Below are positions 7,085-15,111 of a DNA stretch of 64,000 bases, in pieces. The stretch spans positions 210,076-274,075 of the forward strand of contig NZ_AYKT01000007.1 in the NCBI RefSeq assembly GCF_000496575.1. The letters run 5' to 3'. The position numbers were made by a program, and so were the translations under genes. Below the pieces are notes generated by a model. The model did not search any database, was not told the DNA's origin, and saw only the letters and a list, made by a program, of their open reading frames with translations. The DNA comes from Geobacillus thermodenitrificans subsp. thermodenitrificans DSM 465 (GTDB taxonomy: Bacteria; Bacillota; Bacilli; Bacillales; Anoxybacillaceae). Numbering within the stretch: the first letter of the stretch is position 1; the number at the start of each line of letters is the position of its first letter.

Positions 7085-9139
7085 TTACTGCGAATATTGA
7101 TGGATGATGTTTAAAATATCTCTTTTCGAGTGGGATTGAATAATCGCTTGGCAATGTTCTTGCGATTGGGCTAAATTCAATAATTTCATTAGGGCAGAAA
7201 GATGTTGTTGTTTATCTATTGCTGCGATCACGACAATGATATGGATGCTATGCTCGAAATAATCGACACCGTTTCGAACTCTCAATAAACTCATGCCGAT
7301 TTTGTTTACCCCATCCTCAGGTGACGCGTGAGGAATGGCTACATGGGAGCCAATGACGATATAAGGATCTTGAGCAGCGTAGCTAAGCATCTTATCAACA
7401 AATGTTGGTGTGATATATCCTTCCCTTAGCAGCGGCTTGGCGCAAATTCTCACCGCTTGTTCCCACGAGCTGACGGATTCCATTAATGTGATCCGGTTTG
7501 GTGGAATCAATTCTTGTAAAGTGATTTTCGTATTTCTTCTCTCCCGTTTTCTAACTGGAGAATCGACACCTCTGAACAAATACCGATCCAATTCGTATGC
7601 CAAAGCTTCTCGATCATGGATGGAGGCATATTTTGAAACGATCTCCAAAATATGCTCTGTATTAATTTCCTGAGAGAGAAAACCATTGATTTCGACCATC
7701 ACTTGTTTTCTTAATCGGATTTTTTCTTCTTCGTTTAACAAGGGGGTTGTAATAAATAATTTTTTATCTGTTTTCAATTCAATGGTGGAAAAAACGATAT
7801 CAACATCCAAATGGAATGTTTCAAACTCTCTTGCCGATAAGGCGTCTAGAAAAATCAGTTCTGGGAACAACTCTCTCAGTTCGAAGAGCAAGAGACCAGA
7901 TACTGACACACCTTGGGAACAAACAACAACGGCTTTCAATTTGTGCTCCAACGTTTGTTGTTTCCGCAACATCCAACCGCCGATGATCATTGTGATATAT
8001 GCAATTTCGTGATCAGGCATCTTTCTGCCCATGAGGTGTTCCAAGGGAGCCACGGAATGCTTCACGAGATGTTGCAGTTCACTGAATTGTTTACTTGCTT
8101 CTCCTTGAAACAGGTCAATATCGGATGTTAGTTGGTATTTAATCCGGAAATACGCCGGTTTGATGTGCTGAATCAAGAGGTTGAGCAGCTTATCATGGTC
8201 TTTCAAATAAATGCATGCTTGTTTTTCGAAATTTCTTAACATTTGATCTACAGCTTCTCTTAGATGAGGGATGGAGATTCTATCAGGATTGTCTATGGAA
8301 AAAATATTGGAAGCCAATAAGTTTAAGGTGATAAACACCCGTTCATTCTCAGGAATATTTTGTTGATCGAATAAAATTTCTTCTGTTGCCCGGTACTCCT
8401 TCGTGTCTGACAATTCCTGATAATCGATGGCGAAGTTTTCAATCAGATGTCCTCGTTCGATTCGCTCCAAAACGAAGATGATAATATAAGGCAATGATTT
8501 TAACTTTTCGTCAGTGAATTTCAGTCCTAGTTGGTTTTCGACTTTTTGGATGCGTTTTTTAAATTCTAAAATGGTTTCGTCTTGAATTTTTGTCGTCTCT
8601 TTTAAATGGTGCTCGCCTTCAGCCGTTAGCAACAGGTTATGGATGAGGTGAATGAGCAACTTTCTCTTTTGAAACTCTTCTCCATCCAAAGAGTAGCCAG
8701 TTTTCCGCGTATAGCGTAAGGTTAAACCATATGGCGCTAAAAGCTTTTGCGCATGCTGAAAGTCATTTAGTATCGTATTTTTGCTGACATTTAATTCAAA
8801 GGAGAAATGGTTAAGCGACAACTCTTCTTTGGACGTCAATAACATTAAGAGAATGAGATCGATTCGTTGCTTTACAGTTAACACCCATTTTTTTGCAATT
8901 AATTGTGAAGTTTGGGGGGACAATTTTGCAAAAACAATTGGGTCGATGGAAAAATAACCTTTTCTTGTTCTTTCGATAGGCGGAAGGTTATGATTTAATA
9001 ACCATTCGTTTATTTTTTCGATCCCATATCCCAATTGTCTTTGGGTAATATTTAGTTTTTGAGAAAGCTCTTTGCCTGTAAAGGTTGGGTTATTCAACAA
9101 TTCGTAAAGGATTCTTTTGCATCGTAAACTGATGTCCAT
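7085..9139 (-). CDS. PRD-containing transcriptional activator with EIIB- and EIIA-like domains
   Basis: A 684-residue regulator of the MtlR/BglG-like class and first gene of the polyol operon. The layout, in order, is an N-terminal helix-turn-helix (FTGKELSQKLNITQRQLGYG, about 18-40), a second winged-helix segment (about 90-150), two PTS regulation domains (about 190-400), an EIIB-like domain with the cysteine in VVVCSQGVSVSG (about 405-490), and an EIIA-like domain with the histidine in SHVAIPHASPEDG (about 540-684). PTS-dependent phosphorylation of these domains should report sugar supply and overall carbon state. It probably activates its own operon. The ATG at 9139 follows AGAGGGGGCGAGG. 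Length and domain order match the family. Confidence 0.9.
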   Translation of the reverse strand: MDISLRCKRILYELLNNPTFTGKELSQKLNITQRQLGYGIEKINEWLLNHNLPPIERTRKGYFSIDPIVFAKLSPQTSQLIAKKWVLTVKQRIDLILLMLLTSKEELSLNHFSFELNVSKNTILNDFQHAQKLLAPYGLTLRYTRKTGYSLDGEEFQKRKLLIHLIHNLLLTAEGEHHLKETTKIQDETILEFKKRIQKVENQLGLKFTDEKLKSLPYIIIFVLERIERGHLIENFAIDYQELSDTKEYRATEEILFDQQNIPENERVFITLNLLASNIFSIDNPDRISIPHLREAVDQMLRNFEKQACIYLKDHDKLLNLLIQHIKPAYFRIKYQLTSDIDLFQGEASKQFSELQHLVKHSVAPLEHLMGRKMPDHEIAYITMIIGGWMLRKQQTLEHKLKAVVVCSQGVSVSGLLLFELRELFPELIFLDALSAREFETFHLDVDIVFSTIELKTDKKLFITTPLLNEEEKIRLRKQVMVEINGFLSQEINTEHILEIVSKYASIHDREALAYELDRYLFRGVDSPVRKRERRNTKITLQELIPPNRITLMESVSSWEQAVRICAKPLLREGYITPTFVDKMLSYAAQDPYIVIGSHVAIPHASPEDGVNKIGMSLLRVRNGVDYFEHSIHIIVVIAAIDKQQHLSALMKLLNLAQSQEHCQAIIQSHSKRDILNIIHQYSQ

Positions 9140-9859
9140 CTAGCCTCGCCCCCTCTTGTGGTTTTTAATTTATCATAGATTGTCTGCGGTTTGGTTGCCC
9201 TTTCATTGAGATAGAGTGAAAAAATATTGTATTACATTGTGATTTGCTCGGTATGAGCGATGACAAAGAGAGGGTAGGAATTATAGTCGCGCGGACTGAG
9301 CAGCTCATGAAGGATTGGTTACAGGACGTAAAATTAGGGGGGGTAGGATGTGGGGTTACGGCTATCTCCTCAATCTTCTTGATAAGAACGCCAATCAATC
9401 TACTTGGTCGATTTGTTTCAGGACATCAAAATTGAGTTAAGAAAGTTGAGGATTAAAAGGAATGGCAACTTCATCATACTGCGTTTCAAATTGAGAAGTC
9501 TGACAAAATATTGATTTTCTTCACATTCGAGCGGCACTAATTTTAAAAGGGAATGGATATTTTTCCAAGCATTATAGGCATGCTTGACAGGTGCGGATGA
9601 TGCCGTCTTTGAGGCTGACGGTGATATGGACGCCGGCCTCAAGTTCGAGCACTTTGATCGGAGTGTGGTCTTAGTGTGGAAGCCAGCTACAACGATGCCA
9701 AAATTCAACTACAAGATCTTCCTGAAGCGGGGGTCGTTATTTGTTCTCAAATGCAAACCAATCGGCCTTTTCCCTAATAAGTAATGGGAAAAGGCCGCGA
9801 TTTTGCAGGTGATTTTAGGATGAATTTTTAGAGAAACAAAGCAAGAGACTATTTATATA
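9140..9859. other. Promoter side of the polyol operon and decayed DNA
   Basis: The first 100 bases left of about 9240 hold the likely minus-strand promoter of the PTS operon (a TATGATAAAT-like element near 9168-9177). Beyond that no convincing gene is seen. A minus-strand fragment at about 9590-9690 reads HTPIKVLELEAGVHITVSLK then DGIIRTCQACL before a stop. It looks like real protein sequence but is closed upstream by a stop, and I do not recognise it. The plus-strand frame at 9244-9435 lacks a ribosome binding site. Confidence 0.4.
9761..9800 (-). terminator. Terminator hairpin downstream of the GntP remnant
   Basis: CGGCCTTTTCCC (9763-9774) and GGGAAAAGGCCG (9786-9797) form a perfect 12-bp stem with an 11-base loop. 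It lies about 60 bases beyond the stop of the minus-strand permease remnant. Confidence 0.6.
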
Positions 9860-10051
9860 TTATCCAAAAAATGCATTAACGATTAGTAGCGTGATTAAGG
9901 ATACAGCCCATGCAAGAGTTGTTGGGATTGACCATGTTAAAATTTGTTCTTTCACTTCTTTTATTCCAAGCATACGGTTAATGACCCAGAATAGGCTATC
10001 GTTAAAATACGAGAAGATCATAGCTCCTAGGGCGGCTGACTGTGCGGCTCT
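9860..10051 (-). pseudogene. GntP-family permease, C-terminal remnant
   Basis: The minus strand reads AAQSAALGAMIFSYFNDSLF then WVINRMLGIKEVKEQILTW, a hydrophobic segment, and a TAA at 9860-9862. The pattern of a Ser/Ala/Gly-rich segment followed by FSxxNDSxFW and a final membrane helix is the conserved C-terminus of the gluconate permease (GntP) family. A TAA at 10052-10054 closes the frame upstream, so about 63 codons remain of some 430-450. It is the degraded end of a sugar-acid or hydroxy-acid permease. Confidence 0.65.
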
Positions 10052-10061
10052 TTAGTGTTGC

Positions 10062-10208
10062 CTATTTGTCCATTGCCTTTGCCGCGTTGGCGATGGCCGG
10101 TCTAGCCTGTGCCGCAGCTTGATGAATGAGGTTGTCTAGGAGCGCCAATGTGACCGATTTAACAGCGGAAAACGGCACGGATTGATAGGATGGTAAACAA
10201 AAAGGTGT
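10062..10208 (-). pseudogene. Unrecognised Ala-rich C-terminal protein remnant
   Basis: A minus-strand frame without an apparent start reads PSYQSVPFSAVKSVTLALLD then NLIHQAAAQARPAIANAAKA and ends MDK at the TAG at 10062-10064. Composition suggests genuine protein, perhaps the gene that preceded the permease remnant. The frame is cut off where the radical SAM gene begins on the other strand at 10216. That suggests this gene arrived by insertion or deletion at the junction. The family is not recognised. Confidence 0.35.
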
Positions 10209-10215
10209 TGGAGAC

Positions 10216-11553
10216 ATGAAGTGGATTCCGTCCCGATTTAACGCGATGGCGCAAACGAAGCAAGGTGAACTGATTCTCTACAATAGCTATACAGGGGCGA
10301 TTGGCGCGGTGGCGGAAGGTGAGAAAGCCGCCGTGCTTAAGGCGCTCAAGAGAACCGGGATTGACCGCGAACTGTCACCGGTGGAACAAACGCTCGTGGA
10401 GTGCGGGTTTCTTGTCGCTGAGAACGTCGATGAGAAGCGACGGGCGCAGTTTTTGCATCAATCGTTGCACCGGACGGATGTGATGCATCTCGTAATCTTG
10501 CCGACGGAGGCGTGTAATTTCCGTTGTGTCTATTGTTATCAAGAGTTTTTGCGCGGACAGATGAAACGTGAGGTCATTGATGGGTTGAAACGTTTTTTGA
10601 CGGAGACGATTCCGCGGCTCACCCATTTGACGGTCAGCTGGTTTGGCGGCGAACCGCTGTTGGCGCTCGATGTGATTGAAGAGATTAGCACGGTGATCAT
10701 CGAACAAACGAAACGGTATGGTGTGACGTATCAAGCCGATATGTCAACGAACGGCTACGATTTGTCGAAAGAGACGATGAGGCGGTTGTTGCGGTGTGAA
10801 GTGACCCGTTTTATGGTGACGCTTGATGGAAGCAAAGACGTGCATGATGCGCGGCGGGTGCTGGCGAATCGGGGACCGACGTACGAGACGATTCTTGGCC
10901 ATTTGCGTGATATTCAGACGCTTGACGAATCATTTGAAGTGGACATCCGGGTCAATTTTGATGAAGACAACCTTGACCGGATTCCGCTGTTTTTAGACGA
11001 GCTGGCTTGTTACTTTGCCGGGGACCGGCGTTTTCAGCTGTTTTGCCGTCCCGTTGGGAGATGGGGCGGGGCGAATGATGAGAGGTTGCCGGTTTGTGAC
11101 CATCGGACGGCAGAGGTGAAAATATGGGAGTTGACGGAATACGGAATCAAGAAAGGACTTTCGATGAGCTCGATGGTGGAATCGATGTTGATGCCTTCTG
11201 GGGCGGTTTGTTATGCGGCGAAGCCACATTCCTTCGTCATCGGGGCCGACGGGCAAGTGTATAAATGCACATGCGCCTTTGACGAGGAATATAATCGCAT
11301 CGGCCGTCTGCATGCCGATGGGATGATGGATGTCGATATGGATAAGCTCGCTCTATGGGTAACGTCAGGCGAGGAAACGGATGAACAGTGCCAAGCTTGC
11401 TTTTTCCGGCCGGCGTGTCAAGGGAATCATTGCCCGTTGTACCGCCTGCGAACAGGGGATCGTCCTTGCCCTCACGAAAAGCGAAAAATCAAAGAAGTGC
11501 TCCGGCTGATTGATGCACAGTCATTCGTACGAGATGAAGGGAAAGGGAGGTGA
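10216..11553 (+). CDS. Radical SAM/SPASM peptide-maturase-like enzyme
   Basis: A 445-residue enzyme. An N-terminal region of about 90 residues (YNSYTGAIGAV) precedes the radical SAM domain. Its 4Fe-4S motif CNFRCVYC gives Cys100, Cys104 and Cys107, followed by the SWFGGEPLL strand (141-149). The C-terminal SPASM region holds Cys332, 351, 353, 392, 395, 401, 406 and 418, enough for two auxiliary clusters. Such enzymes typically install thioether, carbon-carbon or epimerised links in ribosomal peptides, or act as anaerobic sulfatase-maturase relatives. No sulfatase is nearby. The ATG has only a weak GGAG site. The stop codon overlaps the ribosome binding site of a 28-codon ORF. It sits in a decayed region, suggesting acquisition. 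Peptide substrate is not established. Confidence 0.85.
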   Translation: MKWIPSRFNAMAQTKQGELILYNSYTGAIGAVAEGEKAAVLKALKRTGIDRELSPVEQTLVECGFLVAENVDEKRRAQFLHQSLHRTDVMHLVILPTEACNFRCVYCYQEFLRGQMKREVIDGLKRFLTETIPRLTHLTVSWFGGEPLLALDVIEEISTVIIEQTKRYGVTYQADMSTNGYDLSKETMRRLLRCEVTRFMVTLDGSKDVHDARRVLANRGPTYETILGHLRDIQTLDESFEVDIRVNFDEDNLDRIPLFLDELACYFAGDRRFQLFCRPVGRWGGANDERLPVCDHRTAEVKIWELTEYGIKKGLSMSSMVESMLMPSGAVCYAAKPHSFVIGADGQVYKCTCAFDEEYNRIGRLHADGMMDVDMDKLALWVTSGEETDEQCQACFFRPACQGNHCPLYRLRTGDRPCPHEKRKIKEVLRLIDAQSFVRDEGKGR

Positions 11554-11557
11554 AAAT

Positions 11558-11644
11558 ATGCGTATTTTGCGTCCTGCCGCATCGCCTGTTGCGTTGTCCC
11601 ATTCTGGGCGGCTGACGAAATCAGTGCCTGGTCATTTGAAATGA
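11558..11644 (+). CDS. 28-residue ORF coupled to the radical SAM gene
   Basis: The ATG at 11558 follows an excellent AGGGAGGTGA site that contains the stop codon of the radical SAM gene. The product is MRILRPAASPVALSHSGRLT followed by KSVPGHLK. It has no cysteine, which argues against a thioether precursor, and it is basic and Pro/Ser-rich. It could be a modified peptide substrate, or the residual start of a longer deleted downstream gene. The strong, spaced ribosome binding site is the main evidence. Function unknown. Confidence 0.4.
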   Translation: MRILRPAASPVALSHSGRLTKSVPGHLK

Positions 11645-12074
11645 TGAATAGGAGAGAACCACGGTTTGGTAGGTGATCCGAGAAAAAGCTGTGAAATAGT
11701 TTAGGATTCTTTCCCGGCTGACGTCACTAGGTATCAAGCATTCCTTCTCTCGCGATGCGAAAAGATTTCGTTTTTTCAAGAAGATACACGATCAACCATG
11801 CGCCAAATGAAGTGAACGAAAAAGTATTTGATCATGACAATGGCCCTTGTCGAATAGACAAGGGCCAATTTATGTGCTTCATGGCATGAAAAGGATGGTG
11901 ATGTAGTTGGAAAAACGATTTGATGTTCCTCTCGCTGGCTCTTGAGAACATTGTGTGGCAAGAAACAGTTGTTTCTCGTCCTTTACGAGTCTCCATTCAT
12001 GGTGGAAAGGCGGTTAATCAATTGTTGCAGCGAATGAAGTGAACGTGGCTTAAAGGCAGTTTCGATACCGTTGG
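11645..12074. other. Intergenic region with a hairpin and a short remnant frame
   Basis: No full gene is seen. A hairpin lies at 11838-11870. A 39-codon frame at 11923-12042 (MFLSLALENIVWQETVVSRP then LRVSIHGGKAVNQLLQRMK) looks like the end of a real protein. One base upstream in another frame, LEKRFDVPLAGS could be its continuation, so this may be a frameshifted remnant. The family is not recognised. Confidence 0.35.
11838..11870 (+). terminator. Hairpin downstream of the radical SAM unit
   Basis: TGGCCCTTGTC (11841-11851) and GACAAGGGCCA (11857-11867) form a perfect 11-bp stem with a 5-base loop, followed by ATTTATG. It could end the transcript from either side. Confidence 0.5.
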
Positions 12075-12821
12075 TTATGCTTTATAGTTTTTCATGAAAA
12101 ATTCAAATAAAATGTCAATCAGAACAACGAGGGTCGAACGGGCAGATAGGTCATAACCCGCAAACTGGACACGTTGCACGTAGGCGCTGATATGTTTTCG
12201 TACAAGCTTGGCTAATGTACTATCGGCGCTGTTCGTGATCGCTACCGTTTCGATGTTTTTAAAGCGAAGTTTCTCTGCCGCTTGCACAATGGTTTTTGTC
12301 TCTCCGCTGGATGAAATGAAAATGACCATATCTTTTGGTTGAACCATGTTGGGTAAAAGGTCAATAATATGTGATTCATACACATACGAGCTCGGTTTGT
12401 TTACTTGGATGAGAAGTTTGCTAAAATATTCCCCGATCATTTTGGATAGACCAACCGCCACAATCAACACCCGATTGGCCTCAAAAATCAACTGGCTAAT
12501 TTCTTCCACATGTTTTCGTTCCAACGAATCAAGTGTCTGATTCATATCGGCTTTGTACCGTTCAATCGTATTTTCTCCAACCGGAATGGCTTGGTCGTCG
12601 ATCGTTTTCAGAATATATTTCAACTCTGAGAAACCTTCTAAGCCCAGTTTATGACACATACGGATGATGGTGGTGGTGCTGACGTTGTTTTTTTCCGCCA
12701 TAGCAGTTAGCGATAATTGTTTCGCTTGTTCCACATGTCCATCGATATAGTACAAAACGTGTTTTTCTGCATGGGTGAGTTGGCCGATATAGTTTGAAAA
12801 TCGATCCAGAAGTTTTCCCAT
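12075..12821 (-). CDS. MurR/RpiR-family regulator with SIS domain
   Basis: A 248-residue transcription factor. An N-terminal RpiR helix-turn-helix (LSLTAMAEKNNVSTTTIIRM, about 37-57) is followed by a linker and a C-terminal SIS sugar-phosphate-binding domain (about 100-240; DMVIFISSSGETKTIVQAAE). The family senses phosphosugars and usually represses a neighbouring uptake operon. It is transcribed away from the IIABC gene across a shared 180-base promoter region, so it most likely controls the glycosylglycerate operon. A TATAAT on the minus strand (12865-12860) is a plausible -10 for this gene. Confidence 0.88.
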   Translation of the reverse strand: MGKLLDRFSNYIGQLTHAEKHVLYYIDGHVEQAKQLSLTAMAEKNNVSTTTIIRMCHKLGLEGFSELKYILKTIDDQAIPVGENTIERYKADMNQTLDSLERKHVEEISQLIFEANRVLIVAVGLSKMIGEYFSKLLIQVNKPSSYVYESHIIDLLPNMVQPKDMVIFISSSGETKTIVQAAEKLRFKNIETVAITNSADSTLAKLVRKHISAYVQRVQFAGYDLSARSTLVVLIDILFEFFMKNYKA

Positions 12822-12977
12822 ATGGAGACTCCTTTGCTTATCGTCGCTATTTTAACAATATTATAACACATGCTATAGGCCGTTCGAGGGAAAACCCCCG
12901 TCAGTTTTGAGGAGAAAGAAGTATAATTGTTCGTCGGATGTACAACTATGAGGGAGAACAGTATGATAAAACAAAAT

Positions 12978-12991
12978 TGAAAGCGGTTTAT
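12978..12991 (+). promoter_or_regulatory. Possible cre (CcpA) site before the IIABC gene
   Basis: TGAAAGCGGTTTAT resembles the catabolite-responsive element consensus in its central half but misses the last two conserved bases. It lies just upstream of the ribosome binding site, where CcpA would block transcription. Confidence 0.35.
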
Positions 12992-13020
12992 GATTATGGA
13001 TGATATCGGGGGGACATACG

Positions 13021-14976
13021 TTGGAATTAACACAAATGACGAGTGAACGGCTCATCTTATTTGATGTCGGTCTCTCGACGAAAGAAGCAGTGATTCGCGC
13101 TCTTGTCGATGTTCTTTTTGAAAACGGTGTCTTATCTTCGAAAGAGGCGTTCCTTCAGGCCGTCATGGAAAGGGAGGCAATTTCTCCAACCGGACTGGAA
13201 AAAGGGCTGGCGATTCCGCACGGAAAATCCAAAGCGGTCAATCGAGCGGCCTTTGCCATTGCGCGCTTATCTTCCCCTATTAAGGATTGGGAAAGCATTG
13301 ATCCTCATAATGAAGTACAGCTTGTGTTCTTGCTTGCGATTCCGGAAGCAGAGGCGGGGACGACGCACTTAAATGTATTATCGGAATTAAGCTTGCGTTT
13401 GATGGATGAGGGTTACCTGCGGCGCTTGATGGAGGCCAAAAGCGCTGAGGAATTGCTTCTGGCGCTAGATGAGACAGGGACAAGCGGGGGAGACCAAAAT
13501 GTCACGTATCAAAAAACAGTTTTGGCCATTACAGCCTGTGCTACTGGGATTGCGCATACGTATATGGCAGCCGAGGCGTTGGAGAAAGCTGGGCGTGAGC
13601 TCGGAGTCCGTGTATTGACAGAAAAGCAAGGAGCTAACGGAATTCAAGACGAGCTGACGGCAGATGTCATTGCACAAGCCGATGGGGTCATTTTTGCCAC
13701 GGATATTGCGCCGAAACGCAAGGAGCGTTTCGCTGGGAAGCCGTACGTGCAAACGAGGGTAGCGGAACCGTTAAAGCATGCAAAACAGATCATCCATAAA
13801 GTGCTTCACCAGCCGGATGGGATTGTCACCGCTTCCGAGGAGGAAACGATGCAAACAGGCAATGGGAAAAAAGCCGGGCTCTTGTCAGAAATGGCACAGG
13901 CGGTGTTAACCGGCATCTCGTATATGCTTCCGGTCATTGTCGCGGCTGGTTTAATGATTGGCATTGCGAAGCTAGGCTCGATGCCGTTTGGTTTAGTCAA
14001 CGAAATTAACGATGTGAAGTATGCGACCCATTCGAATGAGTGGTTTGTCATTTTGCATCATTTAGATAAGTTTGGCGGAATGATCTTCAAGTTCATGTAT
14101 CCCGTATTCGCTGCGTTCGTCGCTTATGCGATTGCTGACCGTGTCGGATTGGTATCTGGATTCATTGGCGGTGCGTTTGCGGCTGGATTGCATTACACGT
14201 TTTGGGGAGTGGAAAACGGGATCCCGTCTGGATTTTTTGGTGCCTTGATTCTCGGATTGGCGGCTGGATATGTTTCTCGATTCCTCAATAACCATATTCG
14301 GTTAAATAAAAATTTCCAAGCAGTGAAGCCGATGCTGATCATTCCGGCCATCAGTGTGTTGTCTGTTTTCTTCCTGAACTTTTATATTGTCGATCCTGTG
14401 TTTGGTGGGTTAAATGCGTGGCTGCGTCAGCTCATTGAGTCCGCCCAAGACTCAGGTGAGCTCACTCTGTCCGCCATCATTGCAGCGGCGACGGCATTTG
14501 ATTTAGGCGGACCGATTAATAAAGCAGCTGGGGCGATTGCCATTGGTTTGGCGGCAGATCAAATTTTCCCTCTTACGCCGCGGGTGTTGGCGATTGTGAT
14601 CCCGCCGATCGGCTTAGGATTGGCGACGGTTCTTGATAAATATATCGTCGGCCGCCGTGTGTTCGATGAGAATTTGCGCATTGCTGGGAACACGGCATTA
14701 GTTCTTGGATTTATCGCGATTAGTGAGGGCGCGATTCCGTTTATGCTTTGGAACCCGCTCATTACGATTCCAGTCAATATTGTCGGTTCGATTTTAGGAG
14801 CATGTACAGCCGTCTATTTAGGTGCGGTTCAATGGTTGCCGCTTCCGGCGTTTTGGGGCTGGCCGTTTGTTGAGAATTTATGGGCTTATTTGACGGGATT
14901 GGCTGTAGGGGCATTGTTTATCGCTCTCGTCAATATCTTTATCCGATTGGCGTTATTGAAAAGAGCAGGGCAATAA
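13021..14976 (+). CDS. mngA: PTS IIABC permease, 2-O-alpha-mannosyl-D-glycerate (fructose-family) type
   Basis: A 651-residue three-domain permease. The IIA domain (about 1-150) has the active histidine in LAIPHGKSK (His67). The IIB domain (about 165-265) has its cysteine in AITACATGIAHTYMAAE (Cys173). The rest is a IIC membrane domain with about nine helices and the conserved FDLGGPINKAAGAIA motif. An in-frame ATG at 13000 overlaps the GGGGGGA ribosome binding site, so the TTG at 13021 is the better start. The GH38 gene downstream points to mannosylglycerate, as in E. coli MngA. The protein would deliver 6-phosphomannosyl-glycerate to the cytosol. Substrate is inferred from context. Confidence 0.85.
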   Translation: MELTQMTSERLILFDVGLSTKEAVIRALVDVLFENGVLSSKEAFLQAVMEREAISPTGLEKGLAIPHGKSKAVNRAAFAIARLSSPIKDWESIDPHNEVQLVFLLAIPEAEAGTTHLNVLSELSLRLMDEGYLRRLMEAKSAEELLLALDETGTSGGDQNVTYQKTVLAITACATGIAHTYMAAEALEKAGRELGVRVLTEKQGANGIQDELTADVIAQADGVIFATDIAPKRKERFAGKPYVQTRVAEPLKHAKQIIHKVLHQPDGIVTASEEETMQTGNGKKAGLLSEMAQAVLTGISYMLPVIVAAGLMIGIAKLGSMPFGLVNEINDVKYATHSNEWFVILHHLDKFGGMIFKFMYPVFAAFVAYAIADRVGLVSGFIGGAFAAGLHYTFWGVENGIPSGFFGALILGLAAGYVSRFLNNHIRLNKNFQAVKPMLIIPAISVLSVFFLNFYIVDPVFGGLNAWLRQLIESAQDSGELTLSAIIAAATAFDLGGPINKAAGAIAIGLAADQIFPLTPRVLAIVIPPIGLGLATVLDKYIVGRRVFDENLRIAGNTALVLGFIAISEGAIPFMLWNPLITIPVNIVGSILGACTAVYLGAVQWLPLPAFWGWPFVENLWAYLTGLAVGALFIALVNIFIRLALLKRAGQ

Positions 14977-14989
14977 AACAAGGTTGACA

Positions 14990-15036
14990 ACAGCATAAGG
15001 TTATGGGGTGACATGCCCATAGCCTTATGCTTTTTC
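14990..15036 (+). terminator. Intercistronic terminator/attenuator between mngA and mngB
   Basis: AGCATAAGGTTATGGG and CCCATAGCCTTATGCT form a 16-base stem with one mismatch, followed by TTTTT. It lies inside the operon and probably reduces expression of the hydrolase relative to the permease. Confidence 0.75.
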
Positions 15037-15111
15037 ATCCTCTTATTGGAGAAGTGGTAGATCAAGAAGACAACTGGTGAGCTTGGATTTTGATAAGGAG
15101 GCGTCAACAAG

